A stretch of DNA of 64,000 nt, taken from the NCBI GenBank assembly GCA_964371785.1, contig CAYJOL010000007.1, positions 124,001 through 188,000 of the forward strand, in the 5' to 3' direction. The DNA comes from CAVQCT01 sp964371785 (GTDB taxonomy: Bacteria > Zixibacteria > MSB-5A5 > GN15 > FEB-12). The notes beneath the pieces were generated by a model, which ran no database searches, had not been told where the DNA came from, and saw nothing but the letters and a program-made list of their open reading frames with translations. Positions within the stretch are counted from its first letter, which is position 1. Each line of letters opens with the position of its first letter. The position numbers and the translations under genes were made by a program. Below are positions 16,598 to 25,356 of the stretch, one piece after another.

Positions 16598-17713
16598 CTA
16601 CCCTTCCTCACTGAGGTAGGTCAGGGCCATCTGCTTCAATCGCTCCATGTCGAGCCCGGTAAGGTCGACTGTCTCAAGATACCGGCAAAATCCGGTGTCG
16701 AGCCGGCCAATTGCCGACCTTCCGAATCCAGTCTGTTCCTCATCAGTCTTTTGCTTCTCGAAGGAGATATCCAGCGCGAATGCCTTTTGTTTGAGATCCG
16801 CGATGACATCGGCGGGGATGGTCTTGAGAGTCTCGTCGCTCACGCCGTTAACCTTGATACGCACGATCTTGTCCGAGCTGTCCAGACGCGCCAGTTGCTC
16901 GCTGAGAATTGCAGCCAGTTCATCGCCGCGTCGCCCCCGGGCATCAATCGGCTCAAGATCAACCATGGGCCGGCAGGCGACTTCGTGAAATTTCACGGCA
17001 AACGGTCTAAGCGTCACTTCCACGAAACCTTTTGCTGACTCACGTTCGGACTGAGACAGCCTTTCGGTCGACCCTGCGTAATAAGTGCGATTAGCCACTC
17101 GGCAATAATTGTGGAAGTGACCTAGTGCAGTATAGTCGAACCGCTCCATGACTTCGAGCGGCAACTCCTGCTCGCCGAGATCGGCCATCGAGAACTCCGG
17201 CATACCTGACGCGACTCCATGCATGATGAGCACATTGAGCTGAACGGAGGGATGGGGGGCACACTTGGCGAGTTCATCTTGTTGAATCTGGGTCGTAAGG
17301 CAGTGAGGCAGCGCAAAAAAACGGGCCCCCTTGATGTCAAAAGTTTCCAGACGGGTTCCGCAGGAAATATACAGATTGTCAATGTGGCGATAGACTTCCA
17401 GAGCGGCACCGATGTGTGGCTGCTTTGGGGCATCGTGATTGCCACTTATGATCACTGTCGGAATATTAGCCTCAGAGGCCAGACGGTATAATTGCTCGCC
17501 TGCAATAGCCATTATGCGGTTCAGCGGACGTACCACGTGAAACAAATCGCCGGAATGGATACAGGCATCGGGCTTCAGTTCAATGATTTGGTCCACTGCC
17601 CTGATGAAGCCGGAAATGATGTCTTCCTGACGGAGGGTGAGACCGCTGGCGCCGCGTCGGGGATGTCCCTCCCCCGCTCCCAGATGGCTGTCAGATAAGT
17701 GGCAGATTCTCAT
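16598..17713 (-). CDS. SbcD/Mre11-like DNA-repair metallophosphoesterase
   Basis: 371-residue calcineurin-like phosphoesterase. The five metal-binding motifs appear in order: DSH near residue 9, GDLFH, GNHD, then MHG and GHFH. The spacing and C-terminal capping region fit the SbcD/Mre11/YhaO group, which processes DNA ends and hairpins with an SbcC/Rad50-type ATPase. No SbcC gene is adjacent or anywhere in the window, so the partner must be elsewhere or absent. The ATG at 17713 is chosen over a TTG at 17722; the ribosome site is weak. It is convergent with the transporter operon and follows the NtrC-type regulator gene. Confidence 0.88.
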   Translation of the reverse strand: MRICHLSDSHLGAGEGHPRRGASGLTLRQEDIISGFIRAVDQIIELKPDACIHSGDLFHVVRPLNRIMAIAGEQLYRLASEANIPTVIISGNHDAPKQPHIGAALEVYRHIDNLYISCGTRLETFDIKGARFFALPHCLTTQIQQDELAKCAPHPSVQLNVLIMHGVASGMPEFSMADLGEQELPLEVMERFDYTALGHFHNYCRVANRTYYAGSTERLSQSERESAKGFVEVTLRPFAVKFHEVACRPMVDLEPIDARGRRGDELAAILSEQLARLDSSDKIVRIKVNGVSDETLKTIPADVIADLKQKAFALDISFEKQKTDEEQTGFGRSAIGRLDTGFCRYLETVDLTGLDMERLKQMALTYLSEEG

Positions 17714-17780
17714 GCCCGACAATATACGCCAGGGGGCCGGGTAATCAAATCACAAAAAGATGACGTGGGGCTAATCGAGA

Positions 17781-19211
17781 CTAGTAGATATCGTACCGGG
17801 CGACTCGGTCACGGAGTGTGTTCCGACTGATACCGAGCGCTTCGGAGGTCTTCACCTGATTGCCTTCGAAATGCTTGAGGCAGGAAGAAATGATGGCGCG
17901 TTCAAAGGCCGATTCCATAAACTGGAATATCCGGCCGTGCGAGCTGGCGATCAACTTGGGCATAACCGGATCGATAATCTTCTTGAATGTCTCGGTGTAG
18001 TCTTCCTGGAGGACGTCGAGGTCAACGTCGAGTTTTCCCGCACTCTCGCTAAAGACCGGGAAGTCTTCAGGCTGAAGCATCTCTCCCTTGGACATCACCA
18101 TAGCAGTGTGGATGTTGTTCTCAAGTTCTCGGACATTGCCCGGCCAATTGTACTTGAGCAGCATCTGCAGCGCGTTCTTGGAAACCTTCCGAATCGGTTG
18201 TTGCAGCTGGTTGGCGAACTTCTTGATAAAGGAGTCGATTAAGAGGGCGATATCGCCGCGACGTTCGCGAAGCGGTGGTATGAATATCGATACAACCTTC
18301 AGCCGATAGAACAGGTCAACGCGGAATGACCCATCCTTCATCCCTTGAACAAGCGATTTGTTGGTAGCCGCAATAATACGGACATCGACATTAATCGATT
18401 CGTTGCCACCGACTCGCTCGAACTGCTTTTCCTGCAGGACGCGGAGAAGTTTCGACTGGGTGAGCATCGACATATCCCCGATCTCATCAAGAAACAGCGT
18501 TCCCTTGTCGGCCTGCTCGAATTTACCAATCCGCTTGAAGTACGCGCCGGTGAATGCGCCCTTCTCGTGGCCGAACAGTTCTGACTCCAGCAAAGTTTCC
18601 GGTAGCGCCGCGCAGTTAACTGACAGGAAGGCGTTATTGCGTCGGGTGGAATTACGGTGGATCGCCCTTGCCACCAGTTCCTTTCCGGTACCGCTTTCGC
18701 CGAAAATCAACACGGCGGCGTCGGTCTTGGCGACTTGGCCGATGAGTTTCGCAATCTCGACAATCTCCGGAGACTGACCGATTATCTCGCCTACCTCCTT
18801 GGTCGCGACAGAAGCCTCGATCGTCTCGGCCAATGTTCTCGGCTTGTGGTGGAAGCCGCAAGCCTTATTCACGGAGTCAATGAGCTTCTGGATCTCAAAC
18901 GGCTTGGTCAGGTACTCGTAGGCACCCTCCCGCATCGCCTCAATTGCGTTGTCCGTGGAGACGAATCCGGAAATGACGATCACAGGCATCTCGGTGTCAA
19001 TCTGCTTGATCTGTTTGAGAACGTCCAGACCGGACAGCGAAGGGAGATTGACGTCGAGCATCACGAGGTCGACATCACTGTGTTCTTTCACATACCTGCC
19101 CACTTCCAGTCCGTCGTCAAGGAAAGCAAATTTATACTTATCCGGGTCAAACAAGTTTGCCAGGGACTGGGACAGGTCTTGGTCATCGTCTACCAGAAGT
19201 ATATTTTTCAT
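17781..19211 (-). CDS. NtrC-family sigma-54-dependent response regulator
   Basis: 476 residues in the canonical three-domain order. The receiver (1-120) has acidic pocket DDD at 8-10 and phosphoacceptor Asp53 in MLDVNLP. The AAA+ activator domain (about 140-370) has Walker A GESGTGKE at 171-178 and GAFTGA at 218-223, which contacts sigma-54. A C-terminal Fis-type helix-turn-helix (about 440-475) contains EALGISRNTLRDRV. It would activate sigma-54 promoters when phosphorylated. No histidine kinase is nearby, so it is an orphan here. The ATG at 19211 is chosen because the receiver begins directly there; AAGGG sits close upstream. About 230 bases without genes lie before it. Targets are unknown; see the sigma-54-like site ahead of hsp20. 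Confidence 0.95.
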   Translation of the reverse strand: MKNILLVDDDQDLSQSLANLFDPDKYKFAFLDDGLEVGRYVKEHSDVDLVMLDVNLPSLSGLDVLKQIKQIDTEMPVIVISGFVSTDNAIEAMREGAYEYLTKPFEIQKLIDSVNKACGFHHKPRTLAETIEASVATKEVGEIIGQSPEIVEIAKLIGQVAKTDAAVLIFGESGTGKELVARAIHRNSTRRNNAFLSVNCAALPETLLESELFGHEKGAFTGAYFKRIGKFEQADKGTLFLDEIGDMSMLTQSKLLRVLQEKQFERVGGNESINVDVRIIAATNKSLVQGMKDGSFRVDLFYRLKVVSIFIPPLRERRGDIALLIDSFIKKFANQLQQPIRKVSKNALQMLLKYNWPGNVRELENNIHTAMVMSKGEMLQPEDFPVFSESAGKLDVDLDVLQEDYTETFKKIIDPVMPKLIASSHGRIFQFMESAFERAIISSCLKHFEGNQVKTSEALGISRNTLRDRVARYDIY

Positions 19212-19441
19212 AACCCTTTTTCTATGCTTTGCAGTACACACATATTATCGGCGGCTGTTGAATTTTATGAACAGAGGGAGGTCAAAATTTGCACGGTTTT
19301 ACTGCGAAAAAAGGAAGGAAATACCTGCTACGAAAGGGTCCGGACAGCTGCACGTGGGTATTTAATGAGGCGATTCCGCACCGGGGTGCAAACATTTGCC
19401 ATGAACACGGAGAACCGTTTCAGAATGGTACGGGGAGCGGC

Positions 19442-20284
19442 TCAGCCTTCTTCAATGATGTACCGGACGGCGGTACCCATCCAGAAGAAATTAACGACCA
19501 TGTCGACGAGCAACCCGAAGAATAATAGCCAATAAATAAGCTCGGGGCGAAATTTGGCGACAATCGTGTCCTGCTGGCCGGCAATCAGATTAAGCAAAAG
19601 AGGGATCAGCATTACGGTCAAAGCGAGAAAAAACGACATGATCGGATGCTTCAGAAAAATCTTCAGAGATTCCAACAATCCGCGGGCAAAACTGACCTGC
19701 CGTAAGGCTATGAGGGGAATTGCAAAGAAAGAGAAAGCCACTGTTAGAACATACAGAAAGGGTTGCACCATGTTAGTGAATACGAAAATTCTCCGTGGCG
19801 AACCGAACAATACGTTGTGGAGAAGCTCAGGGAGCTTGACATTTACTAATAGAATGATACCATTGATGACCAACCACGCCAGAATCAACTGAAACCACAT
19901 ATAGACAATGTTGCTGACGGTCTTTTCCTCTTTCTCTGCGCCCCGGATATAGCTGTAGTAGAACATGAGTGCTACCGCTCCCAGGACCGCACCTTCAACG
20001 AGGATGCCGGCATAGAATTTTGCCCAACCGAAGAAGTAAGGCAAAGTCAAAAAGTGTCCGGGATAGTGGGTAAACCCGGTGGCATATCGTCCGTTTACCG
20101 CGTGTATCCATGGATTCAACAGGCTGTAGAACAATGGAGAGAAAAAATCATAGTGCGCATAGAGAATCAGCCAGTCAAATAGAAAATACAAGAACAGCAG
20201 ACCCCAGATCCGCCCCCGGCCAATCTGCTTGAATGTATCTACGTAAAGCCCGATAAAACTGTTGAGGCCCTGAACCAGACCCAT
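19442..20284 (-). CDS. polytopic membrane protein of unknown function
   Basis: 280 residues with about six hydrophobic segments (near 25-45, 95-115, 130-150, 175-200, 215-235, 245-270), so an inner-membrane protein. It has no conserved catalytic motif that I recognise. It follows the FN3 lipoprotein gene by 12 bases and is the last gene of the PEGA / FN3 lipoprotein / membrane-protein operon. It may anchor or export something working with them, but that is a guess from context. Confidence 0.75.
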   Translation of the reverse strand: MGLVQGLNSFIGLYVDTFKQIGRGRIWGLLFLYFLFDWLILYAHYDFFSPLFYSLLNPWIHAVNGRYATGFTHYPGHFLTLPYFFGWAKFYAGILVEGAVLGAVALMFYYSYIRGAEKEEKTVSNIVYMWFQLILAWLVINGIILLVNVKLPELLHNVLFGSPRRIFVFTNMVQPFLYVLTVAFSFFAIPLIALRQVSFARGLLESLKIFLKHPIMSFFLALTVMLIPLLLNLIAGQQDTIVAKFRPELIYWLLFFGLLVDMVVNFFWMGTAVRYIIEEG

Positions 20285-20296
20285 CGGAAGCCTCCG

Positions 20297-21535
20297 CTAA
20301 GGGTTGGAGATTCTCACCGTGTTAGACCCGGCAGCTGCACCGTGACGGTCAAAAACGAACACTCTAAAGTAATAACTGGCTCCGCCACCGAGATAGTATG
20401 CATATGTGGTCGTGCCGCTGCCGGATTGATAATGGATTAACGTGCTCGTGGTATCGACCGAACTGGAACTACTGCGGTATACGCGATACGATTCAAAATC
20501 CGCATCGCCGGATACTGTCCAATTGAATCTCGCCGAGTCTCCGTCGAGATATCCGACCAGGTGCACCGCAGTCGGCGGGGTATTGATATTCAGCAGTGAG
20601 GTCGCCAGAGCGGCTGGCGCAGAATTACCGGCCTGATCGGTGAAAGCGCCCGACACGGTGCCGTCGAGCAAATTCGCGTTTATGGGAACTACATATGTCC
20701 CGAGATAGATACCATCGCCGGCGGTTGCGTCCACACCGGAGCCGTCGTCATATAAATTAATGTTTCCGCTTCCGTTGAAAGACACCCGAGCCTGTCCTCC
20801 CGTCTCGCCGGCGTTCATACCAAAAGTAATGGTATCGCCCGGGGCAAATGAACTGCTGAGCGGACGAAAATAGACGGAATCTATATGTGCACGGGTATCA
20901 AGCACGATCGTATCGGACAGCAGCGAAAGCGACTGTACTCCATCGTCGAATTGAATTCGGGCATACACTGTTTTGGTCCCGTCACCATCGGACAGGGTGA
21001 AGCTCATTTGCGGGCTATAGCTCTCGTACTCGGCGTCACCAAACAAAGAATCTTCTGACAGTATGACATCGCTCGCTCCGCTCGGAGCCGTAATTACGAC
21101 CTGTACCGCGCGCGAGCGGGTGTACTCGGCGCCGCCGTTAATGCCAATCGACATTAGCGACACGCGAGCGATGACGACAGCCGATGGCTGACCTTCCAGC
21201 CCGCTTACGAGTACCGGGACGATACGGAAGGCATAGATCGTGTTCATGTTCAGATTCGTAAGCGTTATCTGTACCGTGGTTGACGAATCCAGCAGAATGG
21301 TCGGAATGGTGTCGGTGGTAGAGTAGTAAATCCGGTACTTGCTGAACATCGACGGATTCAGTATTGACCATTGGAGCCGGACAGTCTGATTATCCAGAAG
21401 CAGGCGCACATCGGTCGGAGCCTCCCCGACATTCGGAAGCGGTGCGGTCGGAAACTGCGAGTCAATGAAACGATTGCAGGTAACCACTAGTAGGAGGCAG
21501 ACCGCGCATAACGTCAATAGGAGCATTCTGGTCAC
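20297..21535 (-). CDS. lipoprotein with fibronectin type III domains
   Basis: 412-residue lipoprotein: the signal peptide ends in LVVTC, with the acylated Cys at residue 20. An FN3 domain (about 38-127) opens with APTDVRLLLDNQTVRLQW. A middle Ig-like region includes a DDGSGVDATAGDGIY motif common in secreted adhesin-like modules, and a second FN3 domain (about 318-408) closes the protein. Such proteins usually mediate binding at the cell surface; no ligand can be named. It lies between the PEGA-domain gene (16 bases upstream) and the polytopic membrane protein (12 bases downstream) on one strand, clearly an operon. Confidence 0.85.
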   Translation of the reverse strand: MTRMLLLTLCAVCLLLVVTCNRFIDSQFPTAPLPNVGEAPTDVRLLLDNQTVRLQWSILNPSMFSKYRIYYSTTDTIPTILLDSSTTVQITLTNLNMNTIYAFRIVPVLVSGLEGQPSAVVIARVSLMSIGINGGAEYTRSRAVQVVITAPSGASDVILSEDSLFGDAEYESYSPQMSFTLSDGDGTKTVYARIQFDDGVQSLSLLSDTIVLDTRAHIDSVYFRPLSSSFAPGDTITFGMNAGETGGQARVSFNGSGNINLYDDGSGVDATAGDGIYLGTYVVPINANLLDGTVSGAFTDQAGNSAPAALATSLLNINTPPTAVHLVGYLDGDSARFNWTVSGDADFESYRVYRSSSSSVDTTSTLIHYQSGSGTTTYAYYLGGGASYYFRVFVFDRHGAAAGSNTVRISNP

Positions 21536-21551
21536 TTAGCTATCCTCCACG

Positions 21552-22289
21552 TCAGAACTTGAACGAAAGTTGCAGACCTACATTGGTCGGGTCCGTCGAC
21601 GGTGCGACCGAGAGTCCCTTGACGAAGATTGTGCTACGGTTGTTGGGGAAGAAAAACAGGGCATCAAGGAAACTCAGTCCCCAGGTACCAATCGCAGAGC
21701 CGATACTGATTCGTCTCAGGTTCTCGGCATCCCAGGCATCGTGCTGAGTACGCTGGAGCCTTGCGTAGGCGTACTGTAGTTCATTAATATTGCCATGCCG
21801 GGACAAGGAATCGTACTCGTGTTTTACGGTCATATATCGATCGTATTTAATGTCAAAATCACGGTCGGTGATAAGGTATGCCGTTATGGATGCGGCGGCA
21901 AGAAAGGTGTACGTGTAACCCTTCAATTTCTGATCGGCGTACCGCTGGCCCCAACCAGGAATGAACAGGGATCGGGCAGCTGCTTTGAAGCGTGTTTTGG
22001 GCGAGAGCGTGACATTGACTTCCATGGGCTTGGTCGGATCTATGGCCACCCTGGTACGGTAGGTTTCATAGCCCTGACGTTGGACGATGACATCGTAATT
22101 GCCGATAAGCAACTGCCGGAATCGGGCCGGGGTTATACCGGCAACGCGGGCCTCTCCTTTGAGAGTGACCTGGGCCCCCTCCGGAACTGATTTGACCGTG
22201 AAATCCGCCATCATATTTCTCTGGCACCAGATTGTCGATGGCATCACCGACAGCATCGCGATCACCGCCAAAATATTCTTCAGTACCAT
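21552..22289 (-). CDS. exported PEGA-domain protein
   Basis: 245 residues with an N-terminal signal peptide (about 1-22). A PEGA domain follows (about 30-100: SVPEGAQVTLKG, then GNYDVIVQRQGYETYRTRV), then a DUF5683-like part with the segment SLFIPGWGQRY and two hydrophobic stretches. PEGA domains are found on surface and periplasmic proteins and are thought to bind carbohydrate or peptidoglycan-like ligands; the function here is not known. The ATG at 22289 is preferred over one 60 bases upstream because AGGGA lies 7 bases before it. First gene of the three-gene operon running to 19442, separated by a terminator from the sugar transferase upstream. Confidence 0.8.
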   Translation of the reverse strand: MVLKNILAVIAMLSVMPSTIWCQRNMMADFTVKSVPEGAQVTLKGEARVAGITPARFRQLLIGNYDVIVQRQGYETYRTRVAIDPTKPMEVNVTLSPKTRFKAAARSLFIPGWGQRYADQKLKGYTYTFLAAASITAYLITDRDFDIKYDRYMTVKHEYDSLSRHGNINELQYAYARLQRTQHDAWDAENLRRISIGSAIGTWGLSFLDALFFFPNNRSTIFVKGLSVAPSTDPTNVGLQLSFKF

Positions 22290-22364
22290 CAATTTTCCCT
22301 GAGTAAATGCTGACACGTCTTTAACTATCGGTGAAAATACCACATTCATAATATCAAGACAAGC

Positions 22365-22396
22365 AAATAAAAAAGCCGTGTGTAAGCACGGCTTTT
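22365..22396 (-). terminator. intrinsic terminator after the sugar transferase
   Basis: A 10-bp stem AAAAGCCGTG (22371-22380) with CACGGCTTTT (22387-22396), followed on the minus strand by a T-rich tract (TTTTTTATTT). It lies 36 bases past the sugar-transferase stop. The symmetry means it could also work in the other direction. Confidence 0.88.
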
Positions 22397-22431
22397 ACAA
22401 TCTTATCGCGTAATTCGGCGGCATTCCTGCT

Positions 22432-23418
22432 CTAATGTGCGCCTTTACCAGTGAACACAACCTTGATGGTCTTGAACAGGATTTTGATGTCGAACCAGAT
22501 AGAAAGGTTCTCAATGTAAGTCAGGTCGTAGGCCACCTTCCTTTTCACGGAAGAAATCGAGTCGTCATAACCATTCTCCACCTGGGCTAATCCGGTAATC
22601 CCGGGCTTCACGGCAAGACGGCCGGTGTAACCGGGAACCTGCTGTGACAGGTCCTCGACAAACTTTGGACGTTCCGGACGCGGACCAACAAGCGACATAT
22701 CACCGCGCAGAACGTTAATAAACTGCGGAATCTCATCGAGTCTGGTCTTCCGAAGAAACTGTCCAAGTCGGGTAATTCTTGGGTCATTCTTGGTCGCCCA
22801 GACCGGTCCGGATGCCTTTTCGGCATCAGTAACCATCGTGCGGAACTTAATGACTTCAAAGAGCTGGCCGTGATAGTTTTCACGGCGACGGTCGCGGCTG
22901 CGCCGGTCATCAACGTCGGCATTCTGATAAACGCGACGGCCGCGCTTACGGCGATCGACTCCGACTCTGGTCTGGCTGTAAAATACCGGACCGTTTGAGT
23001 CGAGCTTAATTAGCACCGGGACGATGAGCCATGCAGGCAACGTAAGCACAAGTCCCGCGATCGACCCCACTATATCCATAAACCTTTTAACGATGTCGGT
23101 CAATATCCCTCTCACATTCCCCTGCTTCGTCAGTACCCGCGGCATAGCGAATATAAACACCGACGACAGCGCTACAAACAAGAGGCCTTTGAAATATTCG
23201 CTAAAGAAGTAATTGAATTGGCTGGTCAATGTCAAGGACTGCGACGATTCGGCCACACTCCGTGTCACTGTTATGGTTGAGGCGATGCCGTAGGTAACGT
23301 TCTCCCGAGGATAGGCAACTGTGTTTTCTGCTCGATTGTCAAAATTATTATTCTGTCGATTTTCCATAATCTCTAAACTGGTCAGATGTTCATTTATTGG
23401 TAGTACTCGATATATCAT
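22432..23418 (-). CDS. polyprenyl-phosphate sugar transferase with Arg-rich insertion
   Basis: 328-residue WcaJ/ExoY-type initiating glycosyltransferase that would load a sugar phosphate onto undecaprenyl phosphate for exopolysaccharide or O-antigen synthesis. One N-terminal hydrophobic segment is followed by the helix KRFMDIVGSIAGLVLTLPAW. The catalytic core then has KFRTMVTDAE, RLDEIPQFINVLRGDMSLVGPRP and KPGITGLAQV. Between the FYSQTRVG block and KFRTM lies an unusual ~35-residue Arg/Asp-rich insertion (RRKRGRR ... DDRRSRDRRR). The start at 23418 is the longest; MENRQ at 23367 is an alternative, and neither has a strong ribosome site. It has its own candidate promoter and terminator, so it is monocistronic. 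Confidence 0.9.
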   Translation of the reverse strand: MIYRVLPINEHLTSLEIMENRQNNNFDNRAENTVAYPRENVTYGIASTITVTRSVAESSQSLTLTSQFNYFFSEYFKGLLFVALSSVFIFAMPRVLTKQGNVRGILTDIVKRFMDIVGSIAGLVLTLPAWLIVPVLIKLDSNGPVFYSQTRVGVDRRKRGRRVYQNADVDDRRSRDRRRENYHGQLFEVIKFRTMVTDAEKASGPVWATKNDPRITRLGQFLRKTRLDEIPQFINVLRGDMSLVGPRPERPKFVEDLSQQVPGYTGRLAVKPGITGLAQVENGYDDSISSVKRKVAYDLTYIENLSIWFDIKILFKTIKVVFTGKGAH

Positions 23419-23494
23419 CTGGCTTGAGCAAATGATTTGCCGAATTCCGAATCGGCGGGCAAATTATGCCTCGAAACATCAGGAAAATTATGTG

Positions 23495-23523
23495 ATTGTA
23501 CGACAATATGTTACGCGAGCCAA
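23495..23523 (-). promoter_or_regulatory. candidate sigma-70 promoter of the sugar transferase
   Basis: Minus strand -35 TTGGCT (23518-23523), 17-base spacer, -10 TACAAT (23495-23500), about 77 bases upstream of the start codon. The element is flanked by a short inverted repeat (CAGGAAA around 23480 and TTTCCTG around 23525) that could be an operator. Confidence 0.5.
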
Positions 23524-23645
23524 TTTCCTGAATATCGGGGATTATTTTTGTCTTTTTTTGCTCTTGGGGATTCTGATGAGGCGAGATGTCGTTATTGACA
23601 CAATAGGTGCAACAGAATGCGTATGATATTGAAAACCAAGTGCAA

Positions 23646-23672
23646 TTAAAAAACCAGCCCGTTTAGGGCTGG
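23646..23672 (-). terminator. intrinsic terminator of the PorV-like gene
   Basis: A 7-bp perfect GC-rich stem (CCAGCCC 23654-23660 with GGGCTGG 23666-23672) and 5-base loop are followed on the minus strand by six T (23648-23653). It begins about 33 bases past the stop codon of the barrel gene. Confidence 0.9.
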
Positions 23673-23704
23673 CATTTCAATGTCTTATCCGGAAAGGGAC
23701 CGGC

Positions 23705-24655
23705 TCAACGCCCGAATTTGAGGACCAGCGACATCCGATGGACGTCTTCTGAAGAGTACTTATCTTTGGTTGTGTAAGAATAATCGAATTCTGCTTTGCC
23801 CATCGCCATTCCCGCACCAAATGTCAGACCGGAACCGAACGAGCGCGTATCATCCTGGGAATAGAAATTATAACCGGTCCGTAAGAAGTACTGGTCGTTG
23901 AAATTGAATTCCAGTCCGTGTCTGATGATCAGGTTACCGTTAAATGGCTTGTCAATTTCCACGGCTGCCAGAAGAGAGCGATTCGCCAACGGCAGTGCGG
24001 AAACACCGATACGGACATCGGAAGGCAGCTTTTCGGCCAGACCTTCAAATTTCATAGTCGGGCCAAGATTTCCCACAAATCCGGCGAGGGTAATCCGCTC
24101 AAATTCGTATCGTAGACCAAAATCGGCGGCGATGGTCGATCCGCTGATTTTATCGATGTTTTGGCCGATGAACTTGCCGGTGGCTCCCACCGAAAAATTG
24201 GACGTGACCTTATAGCCTATTGACAGGCCGCCGGCCCAATCATAAGCCGAAATTTCATTGGTATACGTTCCATTGACGTCATATCCCTTTATCGAACCGT
24301 ACCCCAGATATGTGATCGCAGCTGCGATCGTCGTCTGGTCGGAGACAGAGTAGGCGAACGTGCCATGTTCAAGGTTCAGATCTTGAAGCCAGGAAAAGTG
24401 ACCAAGCACAACCTCTCCGCCTTCAATCGAGGTCAAACCGGCGGGATTCCAGTACGATGAAATTGCTCCGCTGGATACCGAGGTGAATGCTCCCCCCATT
24501 CCGGCAGCTCGGGCCCCGACACCTATCGTCAAGAAATCTGCTGCGGTACGGCCCGCGTTAGTCGCTGCCACCGTAACCTTCCCCAGCAACGCCACTAGAA
24601 TTATCAGGAGAACCCAGCCCAGAAGGATTCTCTTCACAGCGATTCGGACTCCCAT
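23705..24655 (-). CDS. PorV/PorQ (UPF0164) family outer-membrane protein
   Basis: 316 residues. A long hydrophobic signal (about 1-32) precedes the family's diagnostic N-terminal block, with GVGARAAGMGGAF, then SYWNPAGL and LEHGTFAYS. The rest alternates as in a beta-barrel (about 14 strands by analogy with FadL-like PorV). PorV acts as a shuttle or anchor in type IX secretion of Bacteroidetes, but many UPF0164 proteins occur without that system and no other type IX gene is in this window. AAGGG lies 6 bases before the ATG. The gene is bracketed by a terminator and, upstream, by a perfect 10-bp dyad. Confidence 0.88.
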   Translation of the reverse strand: MGVRIAVKRILLGWVLLIILVALLGKVTVAATNAGRTAADFLTIGVGARAAGMGGAFTSVSSGAISSYWNPAGLTSIEGGEVVLGHFSWLQDLNLEHGTFAYSVSDQTTIAAAITYLGYGSIKGYDVNGTYTNEISAYDWAGGLSIGYKVTSNFSVGATGKFIGQNIDKISGSTIAADFGLRYEFERITLAGFVGNLGPTMKFEGLAEKLPSDVRIGVSALPLANRSLLAAVEIDKPFNGNLIIRHGLEFNFNDQYFLRTGYNFYSQDDTRSFGSGLTFGAGMAMGKAEFDYSYTTKDKYSSEDVHRMSLVLKFGR

Positions 24656-24673
24656 AATCTACCCTTTCATGAA

Positions 24674-24708
24674 CATTGACGTTTTCTCCTATAATGGCAA
24701 CGTCAATG
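24674..24708. repeat. perfect 10-bp inverted repeat upstream of the PorV-like gene
   Basis: CATTGACGTT (24674-24683) and AACGTCAATG (24699-24708) are exact inverted copies separated by 15 bases. It ends 19 bases upstream of the barrel protein's start codon, so it would form a hairpin in the mRNA leader or act as an operator. The loop contains a purine-rich GGAG and a TATAGG -10-like sequence on the minus strand. Confidence 0.7.
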
Positions 24709-25356
24709 CCAGAACCATCCCGTGGCTCGGGCTATTTCTCCATCATCTTGCGAATCCGGAGAATGATTGTAACTGATTATGGTCCAACCCATTCCCAATG
24801 AGGCGAGACCCGTTTCCAGACGGTTTTCTGAGGTCATTCGAAACGGCCGCAATACCAGTAGTAGCATCGCTGTTCAATATCTGACTACCGATAGTGCGAA
24901 TATTCCGATTTCCTCGAACCATCTCTCACTTTTACAATGACTTCTGCCCGGAGTCCAAAAAAACAACACAATATCTGTATTGTCGGTATCCTGAACAGGT
25001 TTTTGAGCAAAATGTAGAATTTCCCCTACATTTTCATGCGTGATTTACGAGAAGTTCAAGCTGTTGTCAACAAAAATGGTAGAATTTCCGGAAAAATTTT
25101 CCAATCGGTAACTACCTGTCAAATAGGAGCTTACAAACACGAATTCCATCGATTATTTCCGTGCACCAGGATTGTGCTGTCCGGGGTTCCCGGATCTGGT
25201 TTAATACACATTTCAGTAGCGAGAATCGTATGTCAGTCTTCCGTTTCCGCATAAGAAGCCGGTCGCCCTGATGGGTTGATTACGTTGCGGATGAGGAGAG
25301 GGATGCGATGAGGCAAGCGGCTGTTCGGGGCCAATTCCGGGCGTCTCGGCACAAAG
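24709..25356. other. gene-free AT-rich spacer
   Basis: About 650 bases between the PorV-like gene leader and the Tic20-like gene. Short open frames here (for example plus strand 25036-25254) lack ribosome sites and family features. I see no tRNA or other structured RNA; the only structure noted is the inverted repeat at 25009-25034. This is the largest non-coding gap in the window. Confidence 0.65.
25009..25034. repeat. perfect 9-bp inverted repeat in the spacer
   Basis: AAAATGTAG (25009-25017) and CTACATTTT (25026-25034) pair exactly around an 8-base loop. The stem is AT-rich with only short T-tracts on either side, so it is a poor terminator and could instead be a protein-binding dyad. Confidence 0.6.

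Noticed and set aside
25036..25254. 72-codon plus-strand frame in the gene-free spacer
   Set aside because: No ribosome site, no recognisable motif, and the neighbouring region is equally open by chance.
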